This document shows, one piece after another, positions 17,934-27,489 of a DNA stretch of 64,000 bases. A program made the position numbers and the translations under genes. Under the pieces are notes generated by a model. It did not search any database and was not told where the DNA came from. It was given only the letters and a program-made list of their open reading frames with translations. Origin of the DNA: Gammaproteobacteria bacterium (GTDB lineage: Bacteria; Pseudomonadota; Gammaproteobacteria; Enterobacterales; Alteromonadaceae); the NCBI GenBank assembly GCA_018826295.1, contig JAHJZX010000001.1, forward strand, positions 1 through 64,000, given 5' to 3'. How positions within the stretch are numbered: the stretch's first letter is position 1; every line of letters starts with the position of its first letter.

Positions 17934-20894
17934 ATGAAAAACCTAACCTTTACTAAAAACCGCCTGGCCAGCGCCATTGCCATGTTATTGGCAACCAGTC
18001 TGGTACAGGCGCAGGACAATAACGCGGCACAAAGCGATGCTGCCGGCGAAGAAATAGAAGTGATCCAAGTTAGTGGTATTCGTGGCAGTTTAATCCGCTC
18101 GATGAACGTCAAACGCCAGGCCAGCGGCGTGGTAGATGCCATTTCCGCAGAGGAAATGGGTAAGTTTCCCGATACCAACCTGGCAGAATCGCTGCAGCGG
18201 ATAACCGGGGTCACTGTCAGCCGCGCCAATGGCGAAGGCAGCCAGATCACAGTGCGCGGCTTTGGCCCGGAGTTTAATCTTATTACCTTAAACGGCCGGC
18301 AGATGCCGGGTACCGGCAATAGCCGCTCATACAATCTGGAAAACCTGGCATCAGACGGTGTCAGTGCACTGGAAGTATATAAAACGGCGCGGGCCGAAAA
18401 CCCCAGTGGTGGTTTAGGTGCTACGGTAAACATTATTACCGCCAAGCCGCTGCAAACACCGGGCCTGCGCTATTCGGTTTCGGCCAAAGGTATTTACGAC
18501 TCATCAAACAAGCAAAATGATGATGTTACGCCGGAAGTGTCAGCGTTGTTCAGTGATACCTTTGCCGATGATAAGTTTGGCGTGGCGTTGTCGTTGTCGC
18601 ACCAGCAGCGTGATTTTCAGCGCCAGGAAGCCAATATTCAGGGCTGGCAGTTCCAAACCAGTAGTAACCTGCCTGATCTTGACGCCGCTATGGTTACCGA
18701 CAACCGGCCGACCGATGCCGAGGGTAATAAGCAGGGGGTAGCGTTTTTCCCGAAAGATATGAACTACGGTATTGATGATGTTGAGCGCGAACGCACTAAC
18801 GGCCAGCTTACTTTGCAGTTTGCTCCGGTCGATAATTTTATTGCCTCGCTCGATTACACCGTTTCGCAGGCTATTACCGGCGTAAATACCGTAGGCTGGG
18901 GGATCTGGAACGAATTTGGCGGCAATATCAACGCCTACGAACTGGACGCCAATGGCACCGCACTGTATGCCGATATCAGCGGTAATGACGGCTCTTTTAC
19001 CGCCAGCCGCAATACTACCGAAGTCAAAGCACGCTCTGTCGGCTTAAATCTGGACTGGCAAATCAGTACCGACTGGCATGTCAGCCTGGATTACCACGAC
19101 TCAGACAATAAAATCGATAATGGCGCAGATAAAGGTCTGGGCAGCGCCGGCCAAATCATTTTGGGCTCTGACAAACTGATCAGCAAAATCTATGACTACC
19201 GTAGCGGTGAAATTCCGCAAGCCTCCATTTTGTGGCGTAACGGCAGTAATGAACTGCAACCCGGTGAAATTGATTCAAATTTCAGCCAGTTTACCCATTC
19301 ACCCGGTAAGTCGGCGATTAAACAGTTGCAGCTGGATACTGTTTGGTACAACTCGGTATTGGCTATACCACTAACCAGCATTAAAGCCGGTATTGCCATA
19401 ACCGACCAAACCATTAGCGGCTACAGTGCCTGGAGCGGCTTGCGCGGCGGCGCCGGTTTTAGCCCCAGTTTCACCGCTATCTTGCCCGATGGCATGTTTA
19501 CCCGCCACAGCACCGCCGGCTTTTTAGATCAGTTTGCCGGTGGCGGCCTGAATATGGCTTCACCTTACTACTACACCTACAACTTTGATGAAGCGGTGGC
19601 ACGACAGCAGGCTTATCTGACCGAAGCGCTGATGGGAGCCGATGCTTATGTGGCGGATGCCTATTTTGACGGTATCGACAGCGAAGGCTCTGTGCAGGAA
19701 GAAACCAGCAGTATTTACCTGCAGTCCGACTGGCAATTTGATATTGGACGCTTCCCGGCGCAAATTAATGCCAGTGTACGCTACGAAGAAACTGATGTTA
19801 CCAGTAATGTGCGGCAAAAAGTGCCAACCCAGGTGGTGTGGGCGTCGGCATCGGAATGGATCACCCAGTATGAAGCCGGCGACGACACCTTTTTAGAAGT
19901 CACAGGTAAGCATGATGTGCTGCTGCCGATGTTCGATTTTCGCCTCGAACTGACCGAAGATATAGTCGCACGCTTTTCCTGGGGTAAAAGTATTGCCCGG
20001 GCACCGCTGGGGGCTTTGGCCGGCGGCCGCGCTTTAAGTGGTAGCCCGAAAATTGGCGCGCGTACCGGCGCTGAAGGCAATACTAACCTGCAGCCGTTTG
20101 AATCAACCAACCTGGATCTCAGCCTGGAATATTACTACGGCGAAGGCAGCTACGCCTCAGTGGGTTACTTTAAAAAAGACGTGAAAAACTTCCTGTCCAA
20201 CGAAACCGTAACCGTGCAGTACGATGAGCTAAAAGACATTTATCAGGGGCCGCGCTTTCTGGCAGCCCAGCAGCAGCTGGTTGCTGCCGGCGATAGCAAC
20301 CCGGACATAGGCGACATTTACCTGCAAATGCTGGCTAACGGCCATGGTAATGCTAATGGCGTGATTGAGCCATCTGCAGATGATCCGTTAATCAGCTGGC
20401 TGGTCACCCGGCCGTACAACAGCGAAGATAAATCGGTAGACGGTGTTGAACTGGCGCTGCAGCACCTGTTTGGCGACAGTGGTTTTGGTGTTGGCGTAAA
20501 TGCCACCTTTGTCGATGGTGATGTGAAGTTTGACCCGCATAGCCTGCAGGTGCAGTCACCGCTAACCGGTTTAAGCGACTCGGCCAACCTGCAACTGTTT
20601 TACGAGGCCGATGGTTTGTCGGTTAAAGCCACTTATGCCTGGCGTGATAACTACCTGATTGGCATTGGCCAGGGCCAGGGCTCATCTGATGCGCCGCCGC
20701 AGTTTGGTCGTACTTTCGGCCAGTGGGACTTAAGCGTGAATTACGATATAAACGACAACCTGACAGTCTTCTTTGAAGGTATCAACCTGAACAATGAAAC
20801 TGAACGTGGCTATGGCCGCTTTAAAGAGCAGTTTTTGTTTGCCCGGCAATATGGTACCCGCTATGCACTGGGCGTGCGTTACACCTTTCAATAG
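17934..20894 (+). CDS. TonB-dependent outer-membrane receptor, probable glucan oligosaccharide uptake
   Basis: A 986-residue outer-membrane receptor with signal peptide MKNLTFTKNRLASAIAMLLATSLVQAQ and a TonB-box-like IEVIQVSG. The plug has FPDTNLAESLQRITGVTVSR, ITVRGFGPEFNLITLNGR and GGLGATVNIITAKPL. A long beta-barrel ends in YALGVRYTFQ. It fits the large Alteromonadales/Xanthomonas-type receptor class often found with carbohydrate-degrading enzymes. It starts 81 bp after the GH16 gene on the same strand, so import of laminari-oligosaccharides is the likely role (inference). It ends in a bidirectional terminator shared with the convergent receptor gene. Confidence 0.92.
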   Translation: MKNLTFTKNRLASAIAMLLATSLVQAQDNNAAQSDAAGEEIEVIQVSGIRGSLIRSMNVKRQASGVVDAISAEEMGKFPDTNLAESLQRITGVTVSRANGEGSQITVRGFGPEFNLITLNGRQMPGTGNSRSYNLENLASDGVSALEVYKTARAENPSGGLGATVNIITAKPLQTPGLRYSVSAKGIYDSSNKQNDDVTPEVSALFSDTFADDKFGVALSLSHQQRDFQRQEANIQGWQFQTSSNLPDLDAAMVTDNRPTDAEGNKQGVAFFPKDMNYGIDDVERERTNGQLTLQFAPVDNFIASLDYTVSQAITGVNTVGWGIWNEFGGNINAYELDANGTALYADISGNDGSFTASRNTTEVKARSVGLNLDWQISTDWHVSLDYHDSDNKIDNGADKGLGSAGQIILGSDKLISKIYDYRSGEIPQASILWRNGSNELQPGEIDSNFSQFTHSPGKSAIKQLQLDTVWYNSVLAIPLTSIKAGIAITDQTISGYSAWSGLRGGAGFSPSFTAILPDGMFTRHSTAGFLDQFAGGGLNMASPYYYTYNFDEAVARQQAYLTEALMGADAYVADAYFDGIDSEGSVQEETSSIYLQSDWQFDIGRFPAQINASVRYEETDVTSNVRQKVPTQVVWASASEWITQYEAGDDTFLEVTGKHDVLLPMFDFRLELTEDIVARFSWGKSIARAPLGALAGGRALSGSPKIGARTGAEGNTNLQPFESTNLDLSLEYYYGEGSYASVGYFKKDVKNFLSNETVTVQYDELKDIYQGPRFLAAQQQLVAAGDSNPDIGDIYLQMLANGHGNANGVIEPSADDPLISWLVTRPYNSEDKSVDGVELALQHLFGDSGFGVGVNATFVDGDVKFDPHSLQVQSPLTGLSDSANLQLFYEADGLSVKATYAWRDNYLIGIGQGQGSSDAPPQFGRTFGQWDLSVNYDINDNLTVFFEGINLNNETERGYGRFKEQFLFARQYGTRYALGVRYTFQ

Positions 20895-20916
20895 CAGGTG
20901 AAGGTGATGCAATAAA

Positions 20917-20942
20917 AAAGGCCTGCAAAATTGCAGGCCTTT
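20917..20942. terminator. Bidirectional terminator between convergent receptor genes
   Basis: AAAGGCCTGCA pairs with TGCAGGCCTTT around AAAT, with A residues on the left and T residues on the right. It can serve both converging receptor genes. Confidence 0.9.
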
Positions 20943-20957
20943 GTTTTAACTCTGCTT

Positions 20958-23618
20958 CTAGTACTTGTACGAGAAGCTTAAGCTGTAGTTTTGGCCTTCA
21001 ACCCGTTTTTGCAGGATCTCGCCTTGCTGCAGAATTTCCACATCTTCGTCCAGCAGGTTTTTCAGCCCCAGCTTTAACGTCATGTTGTCCATTGGCGTAT
21101 AGCTGTAGGTAAAGTCGAGCGAGTTAAACGGTTGTTCAAAGGCGTCGTCTTTGTCGTTCACGCCGGCAAAAGCAATGCGCTTACCAAACACGTTAAATGT
21201 TAAGGTCGCGTTGTGCTGGTTGTTGTCAGAGTCAAAGCCCAGTTGCAAGTTAGCCACATATTTAGAGTGACCGCTTAAGCTGCGCTCTAAATTGGTCAGG
21301 TTAGCACCCGGGAAACGTTGAATGCTGATTTCAGACTCACTAAGCGTCAGGTTACCAGCCAGGAAAAAGTTGTCGGCCAGCTTACCAAAGTCACCGCCAA
21401 ACATGTCCAGTTGCTGCAGAAACTCCGCTTCAGCACCATAAACTTTGCCACTTTGCGCATTGCGGAACGACATTAACAGGTTGCCGTCCGAGCCAGACAA
21501 TTCAATGGCTTCAATCGGGTTTTCTAAATCCTTATAGAAGACACCGATGCTGTAGTTGCTAGTGTCGTAGTACCATTCTAAGCGCACATCAGCACTGCTG
21601 ATGTCGGTGCTTTTCAGGCCGGCAAAACCGGTTACTTTAAAGTCGGTTAACGGGTCAACGTATAATACCGGGGTAACTTCACGTAAATCCGGCCGTACGA
21701 CGGTCTTGCTGTAACCAAAGCGCGCTTGTAAGTCGTCATTAACAAACCAGGTTAATGACAGTGCCGGGTAGAAACCGTCTTCCATTAACACTGAATCGGT
21801 GACTTCGCCGCTGACATTACCATCGGCACCCAGCGGTAGCGATACCTGTTTAAAGTCTTCATAACGCACACCGACATTTAAGCGGAATTTGTAGTCGTAG
21901 TTGACTTCCAGCGCGGCGTAACCGGCATCAATCATTTGTGCTGCCAGGTAATCATCTGCCTGAGTGGTGACGTTAGAGATTTTAAAGCCGTTGTCCGGGT
22001 TTAAAATATTGCTGTCGGAGAAAATCTCCGAAAAACTGCCGGCTAACTGTTGCAGGCTGTAGCCAACGGTATCAAAGTTAAAGCGGTCGGTCTGGGCATC
22101 ACGGCTACGTTCAAAATAGCTGTAACCGCCACTAAAGGTCATTTCTGCTTTGCCCAGCGTCAGAGGTAACTTAGCATTCCAGCTTAAGTTTTCTGTGTTG
22201 TCTTTCATATCGCTGAAACTGTAATTTACCGCGTTCTGGTTACGGCGCAGGAACGAGAACACAGAGCCATCGGCCTGGGTTTCGTTCAGGTAGCGGTATT
22301 CCACTTCACCTGGTGCATAGCGGCGTGCTTTGGCATCGGTATATTGCCAGTCTACGGCTAAATCCATCAGGTAGGGGAAGTTATGCTTACCACGCAACTG
22401 GTTGCTTAACATGCTGCGTTCTTCATAAGTAATGCTGGTGTCGGTATTAGAACGGTTAGTTTCGTTGATGGTTTCGATACTGTCGCCGTTTTTAATCTTA
22501 ACTTCGTCTTTGGTATCGCGCAGGTAAATAGTGGACGTTTCCAACCGGTGGTCGACACCCAGCTCTAAACCAAAGTTCAGCATGCCAGACAGCTTAACCT
22601 GATGCTCAGTACCCTTAATATCGTCATAACGGTTAAGTGGTGTTAACGATTCACCTGATACGGAGTAGTAGCGCTCTTGCTCGTCGATATTCTGTGTTGA
22701 GCGGTCATAGCTTAAACCGCTCATCACGCCAAATACTACGTTTTTGGCGATATCAAAGCGCGAGCCAAAAGATACGCTGCCATCAAAATCGGGCTTAACC
22801 GACGTGCGGCTAACATCAATATCGCGGTTAAAGGCCGTGCCTAACTCCCGCACTATGGTTTCTGCCTGCGCCAGGTTACCGGCATTAATGCCACCTAAGG
22901 CTTCAGCGATATTAATCGGTGTCAGCACGCCATATTGTGCCTGGGCAGCGGCCAGTTCGGCCGATATAGCCCGGCTGCCATCGTCTTTGCCACGCCAGTC
23001 ATCGCCGCCGCCGGCATATTCATAGCCGTCGTCACTGTTCAGGCTGCTGTAGCCGGTGCCAACCGACAGGTTAAAGGTGGTTTGCAGCGGAATAGCGGCG
23101 GTGCGGATATTTACATTACCGCCACCGAAGGCTGCAGGTAGCTCTGGCGAATAGGCTTTTTGTACCACTAAACTTTCAATAATACCGGCCGGAAACATAT
23201 CCAGCGGAATAACATTACGTGTTGGGTCCGGGCTGGGTACCATGGCACCGTTTAATAAGGTGCTGGAATAACGCTCACCCAAACCGCGTACATAAATAAA
23301 CTTATCTTTTACCAGGGTTAAACCTGTTACCCGGCGCAGTGCGGTAGCGGCATTGCTGTCACCGGCGCGGGAAATTTGTTCCATGCCAAGTAATTCGGCC
23401 ACATAAGGTTGCTCGCGGCGCTCTGCCGCGGCAGAGGCAGCGGAGCTCATCAGACGGCCGGATACAGAAATGCGTTCTACTTCTTCTTCATTTTGGGTCG
23501 GTTGCGGCTGCGTTTCCTGCGCTACTGCACCCAGCGACGCCAGCGCGGTTGCCGTGCTAAGTGCCAGCAACACACTGCGGCCTACACGACTGAAATTAAA
23601 CTTTTGCATGCTGCTCAT
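20958..23618 (-). CDS. TonB-dependent receptor paired with the beta-helix lipoprotein
   Basis: An 886-residue outer-membrane receptor with signal peptide ending LGAVAQ, then EEEVERISVSGRLM (TonB-box region). The plug has VAELLGMEQISRAGDSNAATALRRVTG, FIYVRGLGERYSSTLLNGAMVPSPDP and GGGNVNIRT; the barrel ends FSYKY. The plug type differs from that of the receptor at 17934. It lies 120 bp downstream of the duplicated beta-helix lipoprotein on the same strand. A hairpin with T run stands between them, so receptor levels may be lower or depend on readthrough. Because the lipoprotein promoter carries PhoB half-sites, uptake of a phosphorus-containing ligand is inferred. Confidence 0.9.
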   Translation of the reverse strand: MSSMQKFNFSRVGRSVLLALSTATALASLGAVAQETQPQPTQNEEEVERISVSGRLMSSAASAAAERREQPYVAELLGMEQISRAGDSNAATALRRVTGLTLVKDKFIYVRGLGERYSSTLLNGAMVPSPDPTRNVIPLDMFPAGIIESLVVQKAYSPELPAAFGGGNVNIRTAAIPLQTTFNLSVGTGYSSLNSDDGYEYAGGGDDWRGKDDGSRAISAELAAAQAQYGVLTPINIAEALGGINAGNLAQAETIVRELGTAFNRDIDVSRTSVKPDFDGSVSFGSRFDIAKNVVFGVMSGLSYDRSTQNIDEQERYYSVSGESLTPLNRYDDIKGTEHQVKLSGMLNFGLELGVDHRLETSTIYLRDTKDEVKIKNGDSIETINETNRSNTDTSITYEERSMLSNQLRGKHNFPYLMDLAVDWQYTDAKARRYAPGEVEYRYLNETQADGSVFSFLRRNQNAVNYSFSDMKDNTENLSWNAKLPLTLGKAEMTFSGGYSYFERSRDAQTDRFNFDTVGYSLQQLAGSFSEIFSDSNILNPDNGFKISNVTTQADDYLAAQMIDAGYAALEVNYDYKFRLNVGVRYEDFKQVSLPLGADGNVSGEVTDSVLMEDGFYPALSLTWFVNDDLQARFGYSKTVVRPDLREVTPVLYVDPLTDFKVTGFAGLKSTDISSADVRLEWYYDTSNYSIGVFYKDLENPIEAIELSGSDGNLLMSFRNAQSGKVYGAEAEFLQQLDMFGGDFGKLADNFFLAGNLTLSESEISIQRFPGANLTNLERSLSGHSKYVANLQLGFDSDNNQHNATLTFNVFGKRIAFAGVNDKDDAFEQPFNSLDFTYSYTPMDNMTLKLGLKNLLDEDVEILQQGEILQKRVEGQNYSLSFSYKY

Positions 23619-23695
23619 CTGAACTTTGTCCTATCAGCTTTTACTGTTATATCTGCGTTGCATTGACTGATTTGCTTGCTGTGCAATGCTGTGAA

Positions 23696-23730
23696 ATAAA
23701 AAACACTGCCAGGCAAAACCCGGCAGTGTT
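23696..23730 (-). terminator. Terminator or attenuator after the beta-helix lipoprotein
   Basis: AACACTGCC (23702–23710) pairs with GGCAGTGTT (23722–23730), and the stem can extend inward with one mismatch. Read on the minus strand it is followed by six T residues. It lies between the lipoprotein and receptor genes and probably sets their ratio. Confidence 0.82.
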
Positions 23731-23738
23731 AGTTGCTG

Positions 23739-26420
23739 TTAGTCGTCTAAACCAACGGTCCAGCCTGCAGTCCAGTCATTGCCAGGTTTTACTGCACCGA
23801 CAAAGTCAACGGCGTCGAAGAAGCTATCTGCCGTCATATCTTTTGGCGTAGTGGCATCGATAGTGAAGATGCCGTCCAGCACTGCTGCCTGATTGGCGGC
23901 TACGCTATTGCCGGCCTGGCCAAGGAACCATTGCTCTGTAGTAGTGCCGTTGCCCAGGTCGCCTTTAAATGGCTCTGCACAGGCGATTACCGAGTTTGTC
24001 ATGGTTAATGAGCCAGCCGCTGCCAGCGCTTTGGTTTCTGCCGAGTCAAATTCCAGACATTCACCCATACCTTCAGGGCCGGTGATAACAAAGTTAGCCA
24101 GTTGGGCATTGGTACCGGCACGCAGCAAGACGCCTTCAGAATCGTCGTCGCCGTCAAAGGTGTTGCCGATAATGGTCATATTGGCGATTGTCGGGTTAGA
24201 GATTGGCAGGGCACCGAAGTTACCTGACTGGTTATCCGCTTCAATACCACGGTTGGCTTTAGCGCCATCGGCAGCGTGTTTTACCAGTACAAATTGCAGT
24301 TTACCGTTCCAGCCGTCTGCCCAGTCTACTGAGTCATCGCCGTTGGCGGTCAGTACTACGTTTTTACAGCTGACGCTACCGCCAAACATTTCGATACCGT
24401 CATCCACGTTCTGGTGTACCTGAATGTTTGAACACTTAGTACCTGAACCGACACCAGCAAAAGTAATACCGTTTAATTCGTTATCCGGGATAACTTCAAA
24501 ACCGGCGTGTTTAACCACCACATAATTTAGCGTACCGCTGCTGTCAGCCGGGTTATTGCCGCCGTAGTTACCGGCATCGCCTTCAGCCGATACCTGACAG
24601 TTTGCCAAATCAGCCTGATCACACTTGTTGCTTGGCGCTTTGCCCAGCAATACTAAACCACCCCATTGACCGGCAGCGGTTGGTGAACCGATAACATCCT
24701 GTACTGACGTCATCACGATTGGGTTAGCGGCAGTACCGTTGGCTTCAATTTTTGAACCACGGGTAACGACCAGGAAGTCGGCACCGGATTTGCCGAAAAT
24801 GCGCACGCCAGGTTGTACTGTTAAGGTTGCTGCTGTGGTGTTGTCGATACCAACACGTACCCGGCCACTTAATACATAATCTGCGCCGGCAACCAGGGTA
24901 ATGTTATCGGTGATATCACCGGTTAACTGACAGTTTAGTTTACCGCTTAAGCTGTTTACTTCAGTAGTGCCAGACGGGCAGGCGGCTAAATCGTCTTCCG
25001 GGTGAATACCCACTGTCCAGCCAACTGTCCAGTCGGTAGTGCCATCAAAAGCACCAATGTAATCTACAGTGTCAAACCATGGATCAACGTTATTAGCCAC
25101 GTTATAACCGTTACCCAGTGCAGGTGAGTTAGGAGCTGGCACATAACCGCCTATCAGCGCATCGGTAATCATATTGCCAGGCTGTTGCATAAACCAGGCT
25201 TTAGCGTCCAGCGTCACGTTGCCATTGCCATCTACTGAGTTTTTAGTTGGCTCGGCACAATCGATAATAGAGTTACGGAACACGATTTCACCGTTGCCGG
25301 CATTGGCAACAGATTCGTCAGAGTTAATTTCAAAACACTCGCCCATGCCTGATGGGCCAGTGATAACAAAGTTGTACAGCTCAGCAGCAGTACCAGCACG
25401 CAATAACACGCCTTCTGAGTCGTCTTCGCCGTCAAAGTTATTACCGACAATCGTCATGTTGGCAATTTGCGGTTTAGATACCGGCTCAGCGGTAAAGTTA
25501 CCTGACTGGTTATCAGCCTCGATGCCGCGGTTGGCTTTGGTATCGTTCGGGTTGTGGCGCACTAAAACGTGCTGCATACGGCCAGTCCAGCCATCTGCCC
25601 AGTCCAGCGAGTCATCACGGTTGCCGGTTAATACGACGTATTTGGCATCAACAGTACCGCCGAAAAATTCAACGCCGTCATCCAGGTTGTTGTGCACCTG
25701 GATATATTCCACCGTAGTACCGCGACCAACACCGGCAAAAGTAATACCGTTTAATTCGTTATCCGGAATAACCTCAAAACCGGCGTAACGTACCTGTACA
25801 TATTTCAGCGCGCCGCTGCTATCTTCGGCATCTGCACCGCCGTATGGGCCAGCTTCGCCTTCAGCTTCTACCTGACAGTTAGCTAAATCCGCCTGATCAC
25901 ATTTGTTAGTAGGTGCATTACCCAGTAATACCAGGCCACCCCATTCGGCCGCTGATTCGTCATCGGATAAGCCCAGCATGTCGTTAACTGACGTCATGAT
26001 GATAGGATCGGCTGCAGTACCGATAGCCTGAATTTTTGAACCGCGGGCAACCACCAGATAGTCGGCACCGCTCTTACCAAAAACGGTGGTACCCGGCTCT
26101 ATGGTCAGGGTTGCGTTGTTGGCATTGTCGTTACCTACAGTGACCTTGCCGCTTAATGACCAGGCGATGTTTGCGGTTAAACGGACATCGCTGGTGATAG
26201 TGCCGGTAATCTCACATACTGTTTTGCTGACGCCAGCCAGGCTGTTGCCCTGCGTTGCAAAAGCCGGGCAGGCACTGGCTGGTGGTGGCGTCGGGTTACC
26301 GCCGCCATTATTGCCGCCATTGTCGTTGCCACCAGCGTTAACGACTAAGTCGCCACCACAGCCCGCCAGCATAAGGGCTGTTGCCACTGCGCTCAGTTTT
26401 ATCAGTTTACCTAAAGCCAT
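23739..26420 (-). CDS. Tandem-duplicated beta-helix lipoprotein, predicted PhoB-regulated
   Basis: About 893 residues. The lipoprotein signal MALGKLIKLSAVATALMLAGC has lipidated C21, followed by a glycine/asparagine linker. The rest is two homologous halves of about 427 residues (about 50–476 and 477–893). Both halves contain LTIEPG or LTVQPG, FGKSGAD(Y/F)LVV, (N/S)KCDQADLANCQV, IPDNELNGITFAGVG, GIEADNQSGNF, DDSEGVLLRAGT and GMGEC in the same order. The repeated short beta strands and aligned Asn/Asp/Gly turns suggest a right-handed parallel beta-helix. No catalytic motif is recognised. The ATG at 26420 has GGAGA 7–8 bp upstream; a more upstream ATG at 26426 almost abuts it. It is transcribed divergently from phoBR and followed by a TonB receptor, suggesting a surface ligand-capture lipoprotein (inference). 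Confidence 0.82.
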   Translation of the reverse strand: MALGKLIKLSAVATALMLAGCGGDLVVNAGGNDNGGNNGGGNPTPPPASACPAFATQGNSLAGVSKTVCEITGTITSDVRLTANIAWSLSGKVTVGNDNANNATLTIEPGTTVFGKSGADYLVVARGSKIQAIGTAADPIIMTSVNDMLGLSDDESAAEWGGLVLLGNAPTNKCDQADLANCQVEAEGEAGPYGGADAEDSSGALKYVQVRYAGFEVIPDNELNGITFAGVGRGTTVEYIQVHNNLDDGVEFFGGTVDAKYVVLTGNRDDSLDWADGWTGRMQHVLVRHNPNDTKANRGIEADNQSGNFTAEPVSKPQIANMTIVGNNFDGEDDSEGVLLRAGTAAELYNFVITGPSGMGECFEINSDESVANAGNGEIVFRNSIIDCAEPTKNSVDGNGNVTLDAKAWFMQQPGNMITDALIGGYVPAPNSPALGNGYNVANNVDPWFDTVDYIGAFDGTTDWTVGWTVGIHPEDDLAACPSGTTEVNSLSGKLNCQLTGDITDNITLVAGADYVLSGRVRVGIDNTTAATLTVQPGVRIFGKSGADFLVVTRGSKIEANGTAANPIVMTSVQDVIGSPTAAGQWGGLVLLGKAPSNKCDQADLANCQVSAEGDAGNYGGNNPADSSGTLNYVVVKHAGFEVIPDNELNGITFAGVGSGTKCSNIQVHQNVDDGIEMFGGSVSCKNVVLTANGDDSVDWADGWNGKLQFVLVKHAADGAKANRGIEADNQSGNFGALPISNPTIANMTIIGNTFDGDDDSEGVLLRAGTNAQLANFVITGPEGMGECLEFDSAETKALAAAGSLTMTNSVIACAEPFKGDLGNGTTTEQWFLGQAGNSVAANQAAVLDGIFTIDATTPKDMTADSFFDAVDFVGAVKPGNDWTAGWTVGLDD

Positions 26421-26469
26421 TACCATCTCTCCGTTGTGTTATTGTCGGTGGTGCTAAAAAGTTGCTTGC

Positions 26470-26525
26470 ACCCTACAACGGGGACGTGACGCTTTTATTA
26501 CAGCAATATGGCTGCAACATTACAG
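26470..26525 (-). promoter_or_regulatory. PhoB half-site array and promoter of the lipoprotein-receptor operon
   Basis: On the minus strand four 7-bp units occur at exact 11-bp spacing: CTGTAAT, GTTG linker, CAGCCAT, ATTG, CTGTAAT, AAAA, GCGTCAC (26525 down to 26486). A -10-like TAGGGT (26475–26470) follows after exactly 10 bp, about 50 bp before the ATG. Confidence 0.72.
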
Positions 26526-26689
26526 TTGCGCCGCCTTGTGCCAGCACGGACCTTAACGCTGTTGTTGTCAAAAAAAATTCATCTGAGTGTCATGCTTCAC
26601 CTTGCTGGCGTATGTTTAATTTTTGTTTTCAATGTTTAATAGTTGTATTTGTCATTTTGCAGTAAGCGTGATTGCAAGCTGATTTGTTG

Positions 26690-26722
26690 CTTTCATAAAA
26701 GTGTCATAATGTGCGGTAATAC
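26690..26722 (+). promoter_or_regulatory. PhoB box and promoter of phoBR
   Basis: CTTTCAT-AAAA-GTGTCAT (26690–26707) is a 7-4-7 Pho box. TAATAC at 26717–26722 is a good -10 hexamer 9 bp downstream. It predicts autoregulation of phoBR, as in E. coli. Confidence 0.82.
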
Positions 26723-26784
26723 TAGGCAGAGTAATCAGTTAACCGATACGGCCTTAGTGCCGCTATTTTTATGTGGTGAGAACA

Positions 26785-27471
26785 ATGGCAAGAAAGATCC
26801 TGGTAGTGGAAGATGAAGCGCCAATCCGTGACATGTTGTGTTTTGTGCTGGAACAAAATGGTTATCAGGCAGTAACCGCTGAAGATTTTGAATCGGCGGT
26901 CAATGCCCTGGTTGAGCCCTATCCGGATTTAGTGCTACTGGACTGGATGTTACCAGGCGGCAGCGGTATCCAAATCGCGAAAAAAATGAAGCAGCACGAT
27001 TTGACCCGCAATATCCCGATTATTATGATCACCGCCCGCGGTGAAGAAGAAGACAAAGTACGCGGCCTGGAAGTGGGCGCCGATGATTATGTGACCAAGC
27101 CGTTTTCACCGAAAGAGCTGATGGCACGCATTAAAGCCGTGATCCGCCGGGTGGCACCCACCAGCCTGGACGAAGTGATAGAAGTACAGGGCTTAAAGCT
27201 GGACCCGGTATCGCATCGGGTAATGGCATCGGATCAGGCGTTGGACATGGGGCCGACCGAGTTTCGTCTGTTGCATTTCTTTATGACGCACCCCGAGCGG
27301 GTATACAGCCGTGAACAACTGCTGGATCATGTCTGGGGCACTAACGTCTATGTTGAAGATCGTACGGTAGATGTGCACATTCGCCGTTTACGTAAAGCGA
27401 TTTCTCTGGCCGGTCATGATAGATTAGTACAAACCGTACGGGGCTCCGGTTACCGTTTCTCTGCCAAGTAA
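26785..27471 (+). CDS. phoB: Phosphate regulon response regulator PhoB
   Basis: A 228-residue OmpR-type response regulator. The receiver domain has phospho-acceptor D53 in [10 protein letters not shown], the acidic pair in VVEDE and the lysine in VTKPFSP. The C-terminal winged helix has [31 protein letters not shown] and [12 protein letters not shown]. The ATG at 26785 gives [18 protein letters not shown], nearly identical to E. coli PhoB, so the in-frame GTG at 26773 is rejected. It binds Pho boxes and activates phosphate-starvation genes. phoR follows after 18 bases. Confidence 0.97.
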   Translation: MARKILVVEDEAPIRDMLCFVLEQNGYQAVTAEDFESAVNALVEPYPDLVLLDWMLPGGSGIQIAKKMKQHDLTRNIPIIMITARGEEEDKVRGLEVGADDYVTKPFSPKELMARIKAVIRRVAPTSLDEVIEVQGLKLDPVSHRVMASDQALDMGPTEFRLLHFFMTHPERVYSREQLLDHVWGTNVYVEDRTVDVHIRRLRKAISLAGHDRLVQTVRGSGYRFSAK

Positions 27472-27489
27472 AGGGTTAACACTTAGTCT

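Noticed and set aside
23619-23738. Independent Pho box for the receptor at 20958
   Set aside because: No pair of good half-sites at 11-bp spacing is visible; the only clear array is upstream of the lipoprotein.
25174-25788. Long plus-strand frame inside the beta-helix lipoprotein
   Set aside because: It is antisense to conserved repeat blocks, and a similar frame appears in the second half because the halves are homologous.
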